A stretch of DNA of 64,000 bases from Paraphysomonas bandaiensis. Its lineage: Eukaryota; Chrysophyceae. The notes beneath the pieces are model-generated. The model worked only from the letters and a program-made list of their open reading frames with translations, searched no databases and was not told where the DNA came from. A program made the translations under genes and the position numbers. Within the stretch, counting starts at the first letter, position 1; each line of letters opens with the position of its first letter. The stretch covers positions 62,001 through 126,000 of the forward strand of contig CBFFRP010000186.1 in assembly GCA_965644295.1 (NCBI GenBank), in the 5' to 3' direction. This document shows, in pieces, positions 56,571 through 64,000 of the stretch.

Positions 56571-56892
56571 TCATACAGATCGTGGTCGTACTTTAGTGAC
56601 AGTAGCAGTCTCTTTCTCCACTGCAGCTGCTCTGGCCAAGTCCTCTTTAATGCTCTTATAGTAATACAGCTTCTCATGATATGTTAATATCTTTGTATTC
56701 TTCGTTGGAGATACCGGATCTGCCGTACAGGTGATATATAGTGGTATAATACAAGAGATATGTACCTATCGACTGCCTGTGCTTCGATACAGACGGGGTG
56801 ATAGATAGACTGTCATCAGAGGGGATGATTGTACGCTCTTCATATGATTCTTGCCATAATTGAGGACGAGGAAGATGATGAGAAGATTTCAT
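56571..56892 (-). CDS. Small two-exon protein, unknown function
   Basis: Exons 56892-56766 and 56719-56571 join in frame over a 46-base GT-AG intron to about 91 residues. It starts MKSSHHLPRPQLWQESYEER and continues with SLSITPSVSKHRQS, then PTKNTKILTYHEKLYYYKSI and a basic end. I do not recognise it. Size, Tyr/Pro content and lack of a hydrophobic segment would fit a small axonemal or cytoskeletal protein, but I have no direct support. The stop is only 14 bases from the 15-bp minisatellite. Confidence 0.5.
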
Positions 56893-57149
56893 TGCATTGA
56901 TTGGAGAGATAATGACGTTAATGATTGTGAGATGTGATATAGTGAGAGGTTAGAGATGGAGTTACAGAGAGATGGAGTTGAGAAGTACGTGATGGGGTGG
57001 GCAGGTACGATGGTTACTATGATATGTGATGTATAGTGTACCTTGCGATGTGACCTTGTTGTATAGTAGTACAGAAGAGAGAAGTACAACATCCATACAC
57101 ACACCCCTACAACACCCATCACATGAAACGACTGTACTCGTATACTACC

Positions 57150-57726
57150 GTATGTATGTATGTATGTATGTATGTATGTATGTATGTATGTATGTATGTA
57201 TGTATGTATGTATGTATGTATGTATGTATGTATGTATGTGTATGTATGTATGTATGTATGTATGTATGTATGTATGTATGTATGTATGTCTGTATGTATG
57301 TATGTCTGTATGTATGTATGTATGTATGTATGTATGTATGTACAGTATGTATGTATGTATGTATGTATGTATGTATGTATGTATGTATGTATGTATGTAT
57401 GTATGTATGTATGTATGTATGTATGTATGTATGTATGTATGTATGTATGTATGTATGTATGTATGTATGTATGTATGTATGTATGTATGTATGTATGTAT
57501 GTATGTATGTATGTATGTATGTATGTATGTATGTATGTATGTATGTAGGTATGTATGTAGGTATGTAGGTATGTATGTATGTATGTATGTATGTATGTAT
57601 GTATGTACAGTATGTATGTATGTATGTATGTATGTATGTATGTATGTATGTATGTATGTATGTATGTATGTATGTATGTATGTATGTATGTATGTCTGTA
57701 TGTATGTATGTATGTATGTATGTATG

Positions 57727-57760
<34 letters not shown>

Positions 57761-58487
57761 TGTATGTATGTATGTATGTATGTATGTATGTGTATGTATG
57801 TATGTATGTATGTATGTATGTATGTATGTATGTATGTATGTATGTCTGTATGTATGTATGTCTGTATGTATGTATGTATGTATGTATGTATGTATGTACA
57901 GTATGTATGTATGTATGTATGTATGTATGTATGTATGTATGTATGTATGTATGTATGTATGTATGTATGTATGTATGTATGTATGTATGTATGTATGTAT
58001 GTATGTATGTATGTATGTATGTATGTATGTATGTATGTATGTATGTATGTATGTATGTATGTATGTATGTATGTATGTATGTATGTATGTATGTATGTAT
58101 GTAGGTATGTATGTAGGTATGTAGGTATGTATGTATGTATGTATGTATGTATGTATGTATGTACAGTATGTATGTATGTATGTATGTATGTATGTATGTA
58201 TGTATGTATGTATGTATGTATGTATGTATGTATGTATGTATGTATGTCTGTATGTATGTATGTATGTATGTATGTATGTATGTATGTATGTATGTATGTA
58301 TGTATGTATGTATGTATGTATGTATGTATGTATGTATGTATGTATGTATGTATGTATGTATGTATGTATGTATGTATGTATGTATGTATGTATGTATGTA
58401 TGTTTGTATGTATGTATGTATGTATGTATGTATGTATGTATGTATGTATGTAGGTAGGTAGGTAGGTAGGTAGGTAGGTAGGTAGGT
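57150..58487. repeat. 1.3-kb TATG microsatellite with 556-bp higher-order duplication
   Basis: TATG units are interrupted by marker variants: TATGTGTATG (about 57237, 57791), GTCTGTATGTATGTATGTCTG-type pairs (about 57287, 57843), GTACAGTATG (57340, 57604, 57896, 58161) and a GTAGG cluster (57544, 58101). The same order recurs at an offset of about 556 bases. It ends with about ten GTAG units (58451-58487). The 536- and 486-codon His-Thr-Tyr-Ile ORFs are artefacts. Confidence 0.95.
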
Positions 58488-58490
58488 ATG

Positions 58491-58768
58491 TTGCCCCATT
58501 CTGAGAGCATACCCTTGTGAAGTATAACGTATAGATTATTAATAAAAATCTCAGCGTATTCTTTGTGTGTCGGCATCAAGAAAACTCTATAGCCTATATG
58601 AGATTACGAGAAACCCCGCGCATTCTAGGGGAGGGAGGGGGGGCGGCCAATGTCACACTGGACCTAAACTGAGTCATGCATGGTCACGAGAATCCCCGCG
58701 TAATCTTTGTTAGGTAATGATGGGAAGGTAGAAGGTACACATGGTCCTACTAGAATCTGCGCGAATTA
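58491..58768 (+). repeat. Dispersed repeat R2, copy 1
   Basis: TGCCCCATTCTGAGAGC through to CCTACTAGAATCTGCGCGAA matches 61914-62209 almost base for base, apart from one small indel near the start and a few substitutions. Inside is a GC-rich run (GGGGAGGGAGGGGGGGCGGC). Confidence 0.9.
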
Positions 58769-59318
58769 CATATATAAAAGTCATGCATAGTTATGAGAAA
58801 TCCCGTCTAGGACTATCCACCTATATACAGAGTATATATAACACACAAGAAGGACGGAAGGGAAGCCGGACGCTTGTGTCGCTTAGGCATTCTTCCTGGG
58901 CCAGAAGGGCCCTCCTATCGTAATAAAACATTCGTTTTATTACTCTTCCTTTCCACTCAGAGTTTATAAATATAATATAATAATTATCTTATATATAATA
59001 ATATTAATAATACTATACTTTAAATAATAATATTTTTAAGTTATCCACTTTATACACCCAAAAAGTAACACAGACAACAACATGGATAATATTTTAAAAG
59101 ATAATACATGTAGTGGACAAAGAATATGACTGGCTGTGAATGAATAAGTACCCAAAATGTTTCGACATTATTAATAGACAATTAAGGAGCGACGGCTACT
59201 TATTCTATATGAAAAAGGCTGCTGCTCCACACTTGTGTGTCAATATATTCGTTGATTTGCAGTAACGACTACTGAAGATTCAATATTGAAATCTCAAAAA
59301 TATCCGCTACAACAAAAG
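58769..59318. other. AT-rich intergenic DNA
   Basis: No gene is seen. It is the 3' flank of the minus-strand collagen-like gene. Confidence 0.45.
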
Positions 59319-60824
59319 CTACGTAGTACGCCCTAGCATCAAATAAGTAACATTCTTAGGAGAAAAAAGCTTAGTATCACCGCGATTAGCACCATCCAAA
59401 CTGTCCATACCATCTTTACCATCAACACCATCCTTGCCATCCCTACCGTCAACACCATCCTTACCATCAACACCATCTTTACCATTCACACCATCCCTAC
59501 CGTCAACACCATCCCTACCATCCACACCATCTTTACCGTCCATGCCATCTTTACCATCAACTCCATCCTTACCATCAACACCATCGATACCATCCACACC
59601 ATCGATACCATCCACGCCATCGATACCATCAACACCATCCCTACCGTCAACACCATCCCTACCGTCAACACCATCCTTACCATCAACACCATCAACACCA
59701 TCAACACCATCGATACCATCAACACCATCCCTACCATACACACCATCCTTACCATCAACACCATCGATGCCATCCACACCATCCTTACCATCAACACCAT
59801 CGATACCATCCACGCCATCGATACCATCAACACCATCCCTACCGTCAACACCATCCTTACCATCAACACCATCCTTACCATCCACACCATCGATACCATC
59901 CACGCCATCGATACCATCAACACCATCCCTACCGTCAACACCATCCCTACCGTCAACACCATCCTTACCATCAACACCATCGATACCATCAACACCATCC
60001 CTACCATCCACACCATCCTTACCATCAACACCATCGATGCCATCCACACCATCCTTACCATCAACACCATCGATACCATCCTTACCATCCACGCCATCGA
60101 TACCATCAACACCATCCCTACCGTCAACACCATCCTTACCATCAACACCATCGATACCATCCCTACCATCAACACCATCCCTACCATCCACACCATCCCT
60201 ACCATCAACACCATCCCTACCGTCAACACCATCCTTACCATCAACACCATCCCTACCATCCACACCATCGATACCGTCAACACCATCCTTACCATCAACA
60301 CCATCCCTACCATCCACACCATCGATACCATCCCTACCGTCAACACCATCCTTACCATCTACACCATCCCTACCGTCAACACCATGCTTACCATCCACAC
60401 CATCCCTACCGTCGATACCATCAACACCATCCCTACCATCCTTACCATCTACACCATCCCTACCGTCGATACCATCCTTGCCATCTCCACCGTCTTGTCC
60501 TGGAGGCCCTTGAGGACCTGTCGACCCCCCCCCCAAGAATGACCTGGCGACATTAGACAGTAACGCCCCTGACAGGACCCCATTAAGGTACCCCCCAAAG
60601 TTAACCGCTACATTGAGATTGTCGATTTGAACAAAAGCATATTGAGTGATTTGATTAACAGTTTCTTGTACTGCTTCAGGGGCAGCCATACCAACACCAG
60701 CTGCAGCAGCTGCACCTGCACCAGCTGCTATCCCTCCTATATTAGCATTCTGAAGAAGAGATTGAAAAGCATTAGAAGCTGCATTTACTCTAACAGCTTG
60801 CACTACCACTTCTGCCATTGCCAT
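59319..60824 (-). CDS. Collagen-like protein, Asp-rich Gly-X-Y repeats (501 aa)
   Basis: Residues about 1-100 are Ala/Gly/Asn-rich with no clear signal peptide (GGIAAGAGAAAAAGVGMAAP, YLNGVLSGALLSNVARSFLGG). The sequence GPQGPPGQDG opens an unbroken run of roughly 120 Gly-X-Y triplets, mostly GVD, GKD, GRD and GID, ending near GMDSLDG. The tail is short (LFSPKNVTYLMLG). Proline is nearly absent from the run. In bacterial collagens Lys-Gly-Asp salt bridges stabilise the triple helix, and the repeated KDG/RDG lines here could do the same; that is inference. The N-terminal hydrophobic region might trimerise or anchor. The antisense PSTPSLPSTP ORF (59434-60513) is a shadow. No intron. Confidence 0.75.
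   Translation of the reverse strand: MAMAEVVVQAVRVNAASNAFQSLLQNANIGGIAAGAGAAAAAGVGMAAPEAVQETVNQITQYAFVQIDNLNVAVNFGGYLNGVLSGALLSNVARSFLGGGSTGPQGPPGQDGGDGKDGIDGRDGVDGKDGRDGVDGIDGRDGVDGKHGVDGRDGVDGKDGVDGRDGIDGVDGRDGVDGKDGVDGIDGVDGRDGVDGKDGVDGRDGVDGRDGVDGRDGVDGRDGIDGVDGKDGVDGRDGVDGIDGVDGKDGIDGVDGKDGVDGIDGVDGKDGVDGRDGVDGIDGVDGKDGVDGRDGVDGRDGVDGIDGVDGIDGVDGKDGVDGKDGVDGRDGVDGIDGVDGIDGVDGKDGVDGIDGVDGKDGVYGRDGVDGIDGVDGVDGVDGKDGVDGRDGVDGRDGVDGIDGVDGIDGVDGIDGVDGKDGVDGKDGMDGKDGVDGRDGVDGRDGVNGKDGVDGKDGVDGRDGKDGVDGKDGMDSLDGANRGDTKLFSPKNVTYLMLGRTT
59420..60490. repeat. 9-bp-based coding repeat of the collagen-like gene
   Basis: ACCATCAACACCATCCTTAC-type units with 9- and 18-bp periodicity are continuous across the collagen run. 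Several longer blocks (for example around GATACCATCCACGCC) recur, indicating repeated duplication. Confidence 0.9.
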
Positions 60825-60951
60825 GATTAAGTATACGACTATTTAGAATTAATTAGCTGTTCTATGAATGGAATAGTGACAATACCATGCATGGAATAGT
60901 GACAATGCTATACTGTATATCTGTACCTGCTATAGCCAGACTCGTATCCTA

Positions 60952-61081
60952 AATTACTAGTGATGGTGGCCGAGCCGAATGGGGCCGAACTTAGGCCGGC
61001 TTGACTCCAAAACCCGGCCGGCCTAAAATATCCGACGCCCGGCTACGGCCTATATCGTATCGGCCACCATCACTATAAATT
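60952..61081. repeat. 130-bp GC-rich foldback element
   Basis: AATTACTAGTGATGGTGGCC at the left pairs with GGCCACCATCACTATAAATT at the right, with further GCCGGC/GCCGGG-rich arms inside. It lies just upstream of the collagen-like gene. Confidence 0.8.
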
Positions 61082-61343
61082 ACGTATGAAACCACTAGGA
61101 ATTACAGTGAGACAAAAGTCATTTTTGGTGGCAAAAAAGTCTTCCTGTGCATGAAAAGCAGGAATTATAGGAGGACAAAAGACAGAAATCTTCGGGACAA
61201 AAAGTTGTGATATCCTGCGTACGGTAGTACACTGTACAGGAGTACATAGGTACACGGTACATAGGTACACAGTACGTACAGGATATACAGTACCGTATAG
61301 AGTATAGTGTACAGTACGACGTAGCTTGGTAGGTGGTGGATAC

Positions 61344-61526
61344 TCATGTGATGACCAAAGCCCCCTTTGAATTCCCATTCAGCTGCTCTATCAACTCCTC
61401 CAACTCCTCCACTTCCTCCACTACTGGTGGGTAGTCCATATCAACCTTCAAAAGGCCTAGATTAAGAACCTGCCCCTCCTCGGGATGTTCCGGTACAGCA
61501 TCACTGGTACTCATATCTCTATACAT
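61344..61526 (-). CDS. Short acidic ORF, possible isolated gene or exon
   Basis: A 60-codon frame contains NLGLLKVDMDYPPVVEEVEE and LEELIEQLNGNSK, an acidic amphipathic helix. Codon content looks protein-like, but no homologue is known to me and no other exon could be attached. Confidence 0.25.
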   Translation of the reverse strand: MYRDMSTSDAVPEHPEEGQVLNLGLLKVDMDYPPVVEEVEELEELIEQLNGNSKGALVIT

Positions 61527-63038
61527 AGTGATACATAAGGCACTTTAAGGTGCATATATGGGTATAAAACAGTGATAAATTCAGTATTCAGTCGTCCGAA
61601 ACCATGACTGAAAAGCATTTTATTTCAGTGATCGACACTGCTGAACACTGAATTTTATCCCTATATTCAGTGTTCAGAATTCAGTTTTCCATTCGGCATG
61701 GTCTCTTTAGGTTATCGCAGCAGACAGACAGACAGATAGACGGTCAGTTGAGGTGCATTTTGGTCCCACAAACAGCGACAATAGATATAAAGGCAAGCTT
61801 TTTGGAGATAGTCCTGAGATATGTAGAGGTTTGGATGCATATGGCTTCTCATATCTGAAGCTCAGCATGAACTACAACATTGCACCATCTTCTCGATATC
61901 CAGTCGGTGATATCTGCCCCATTCTGAGAGCGTACCCTAGTGAAGTATAAGTGTTGACTAAGCTAAGTAACGTATAGATTATTAATAAAAATCTCAGCGT
62001 ATTCTTTGTGTGTCGGCATCAAGAAAACTCTATAGCTTATATGAGATTACGAGAAACCCCGCGCATTCTAGGGGAGGGAGGGGGGGCGGCCAATGTCACA
62101 CTAGACCTAAACTGAGTCATGCATGGTCACGAGAATCCCCGCGTAATCTTTGTTAGGTAATGATGGAAGGTAGAAGGTACACATGGTCCTACTAGAATCT
62201 GCGCGAATATGTATGTATGCATGGACTGCATATGTGAAACTTTTATGGTTTTTGTCCTCATCTAAACCCCCCCCCTGTGAAAGGAAGTGCTTCACCATGC
62301 CTCGAATATGGACAAATATACCGTAGTAGAATATCATATTCAATGCATATGTGAAACATTTCCTTTCACGCAAAAACTGGCACTTTTATATAACAAAAAT
62401 ACCATTTTATATGGAAATAGCCACTTTATTAGTTGTAAAACACTGTTAGAATACTCTACTATTCTCCTTGAACATGACAGCCGTTAGTGGTATATCAATA
62501 TTCGACCACAGTAACTGCAAACTTAGTAACACTTACTTCTATTCACACTTAGTAACACTATGTCATTATCTACTGACTACGTATGCGGCTCACGTTAGTT
62601 TCCCCCAGAACACCACTTTTTTTAAATTTTAAACGAGCAGCAGCATGTGGCACGAGACAGATTCAGGGAGGGAGGAAGAGTAACCTCAAAGGGGAAGAAG
62701 AAGTGACCGTAAACACCGACAGCCGGTTGTGTCTGTTGACTCCAATACTGATAATATATCTGACTATAAGAAGAAACGAACAATAGCAAGAAAGAAAGCA
62801 GCATACAAGAAAAGGTTGGCCATATTGTAGCGTGGTATAGAACAGAGTACCCTTGTGGCCTTGTGGGTACTTATATGCATCTATGTATAAAGCACCACTC
62901 ATATAAGAGATAAAAGAAGTGATTATTATATGAAAGTGAATTATGAATAATATACATCTATACAATATCAACGGCTAAACTTAAACCCAACGATCACATT
63001 TCCCTACATTGTATTCCTTACTACAAGTATATACCGTA
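61527..63038. other. Intergenic with repeats R2 copy 2 and an R1-zone fragment
   Basis: It contains ATTCAGTGTTCAG-type inverted motifs at about 61580-61690, the R2 copy at 61914-62209 and, at 62584-62615, the end of the 39.3-kb palindrome. No gene is seen. Confidence 0.5.
61914..62209 (+). repeat. Dispersed repeat R2, copy 2
   Basis: It is a direct repeat of 58491-58768, about 3.4 kb away, with an 18-base insertion near its start (around GTGTTGACTAAGCTAAG) and few substitutions. The two copies flank the collagen-like gene. Confidence 0.9.
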
Positions 63039-64000
63039 CTACAATAGTTTATTACGTTTAGTAACAATATCTTGAAGAATATATTTATCTCCAACAACAT
63101 TGACTACTCGCATTAGACCTTTAAGATATGGTAATAACTCACTAGTAGGTCCTGGGCGTAGAGAATTTTGTCTATGCTCAACTAAAACATAAGAATTTAT
63201 ACGAAATTCCTTAGTATGTTCTCTTGGTGCAGTTGACATATGAATTTCATCATGTTTACGCAAATTTCTTCTTGCAATATCCATAATGACAGACTGAACA
63301 TTTTGCATTTTATCTATCCAATTTGATAGACGTTGTTCCTTTTCGCCTAAGCTTTCATTATAATCAATGAACAAGCTTCTATCTAAATCAACTGTGTTTC
63401 CAAAGAGTATACTAGCGGGAGTTACACCAGTGCTTCTATGTTTAGAAGAATTCATACTTCGTTGTACTATCGGTAGGTACATTGGCCATTGATCTAGTAC
63501 TGATTTGTCGAAAATAATATTTCTTAAGTGTCGTAACACTTCTTGTTAGCACGCTCTACGATAGCATTCTCCTCTTTAGAATATGCCATCGAAAACGATT
63601 GATTACTTCCGACTAATGTTATTAATGATTTTATTAGATCATCGACAAAAGCTGGTCCAAGGTCAGAATGAATCTCATTAGGTGCCCCGTATCTGCCTAG
63701 ATACTGAAGCAAACCCTTTGCCGCTGCCTGCCATGGCAGTAAGATCCTTAGTAGGGATTAATTCTATCCACCTAGAAAAGGAATCGATAATCACTAATAT
63801 ATTTGTGTATCCATCCTCATCAGATTGTAGACCTTGAATAAAATCCACCGCTATTCTCTGCATCGAACCGTAAGTAGAGACAGTAAAGGGATGAGCATTT
63901 ATTATTGGCTTAATCCTACTCATCTTCTGACAACATGGACAAGTTTTAATAAATTCTGATACATGTGCCCCCTGTTTAGACCACGTATGACCATTGTCTC
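63039..64000 (-). pseudogene. Ty3/gypsy-type retrotransposon integrase, frameshifted, truncated by window edge
   Basis: Three overlapping frames cover one integrase. The frame at the right edge (down to 63678) has a Cys pair of the zinc-binding domain (TCPCCQKM) and the first catalytic block, DFIQGLQ, with IDSFSRWIEL. The next frame (63712-63524) has HSDLGPAFVDD and KEENAIVERANK, which hold the second Asp and the Glu. The third (63539-63039) has the C-terminal region (WPMYLPIVQRSMNSS, TPASILFGN). Frame changes near 63700 and 63535 break the protein. The rest of the element lies beyond the window. The breaks may be decay or sequence error. Confidence 0.8.

Noticed and set aside
56889-58579. 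His-Thr-Tyr-Ile and Met-Tyr-Val-Cys ORFs of up to 536 codons
   Set aside because: A TATG/CATA tetranucleotide tract is open in all frames; the same holds at 34754-35364 and 43527-43782.
59434-60513. 359-codon PSTPSLPSTP ORF on the plus strand
   Set aside because: It is antisense to the collagen-like gene, which has non-repeat ends and a GPQGPPG entry; the plus frame lacks both.
58491-62209. LTR retrotransposon with collagen gene as cargo
   Set aside because: The repeats have no matching TG...CA ends, primer-binding site or polymerase genes between them; kept only as a direct-repeat observation.
1-64000. A metabolic or defence operon
   Set aside because: Genes are spliced, on mixed strands and functionally unrelated; no operon-like unit exists.

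Overview
This is a window of nuclear DNA from an intron-containing eukaryote, most likely a unicellular one. Genes use GT-AG introns, many only 45-60 bases long, lie close together on both strands, and end in TAA, TAG or TGA, so the code is standard. I cannot name the species. The PSGEPSGQPS-type repeat protein and a Crinkler-type gene would fit a stramenopile, but neither settles the lineage. Nothing suggests bacterial or organellar DNA, and I saw no tRNA, rRNA or CRISPR array.

Layout, left to right. 1-7.4 kb: an edge-truncated ORF, a dispersed-repeat zone, an intronless asteroid-type XPG/PIN nuclease-like gene (1397-4090, minus), then AT-rich DNA holding a 642-bp terminal-inverted-repeat element with 9-bp target duplications (6163-6804). 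7.5-14 kb: a TMEM131-like membrane protein (minus). 14.9-24.6 kb: two DENN-domain paralogues in tail-to-tail inversion, with a 156-bp stretch, intron included, that is identical between them. 25-32 kb: a Ser-rich unknown protein, an SBF2-like plus PH-domain protein (minus) and an intronless ABC-F ATPase. 33.6-38 kb: two secreted repeat proteins, one EGF-like and one with a glycine-rich domain and PSGEPSGQP repeats, separated by a long TATG microsatellite. 38-41 kb: nested mobile-element debris. 41.1-46.7 kb: a three-exon Crinkler-like gene (ubiquitin-like header, PD-(D/E)XK nuclease, kinase-like domain) divergent from a PhoD-like protein that may have lost its catalytic residues. 47.4-48.6 kb: a palindromic transposase relic. 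49-52.9 kb: a seven-exon Qc-SNARE whose first intron is filled by about 44 copies of a 54-bp repeat that contains the exon 1/intron 1 splice donor. 53.4-54.9 kb: a small conserved six-exon protein. 56-58.5 kb: a small two-exon gene between a 15-bp minisatellite and a 1.3-kb TATG tract. 59.3-60.8 kb: an Asp-rich collagen-like protein. 63-64 kb: a frameshifted Ty3/gypsy-type integrase running off the edge.

Several products belong to membrane traffic: two DENN proteins (candidate Rab exchange factors), a TMEM131-like secretory factor, an SBF2-like/PH protein and a Qc-SNARE. They share no operon-like arrangement, so I read this as co-location rather than a designed cluster. The strongest second-look items are the amplified splice donor in the SNARE gene, the Crinkler-type gene, and the gene-conversion patch in the DENN pair. 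Exon borders were read by eye from GT-AG sites and reading-frame continuity, without transcript data.
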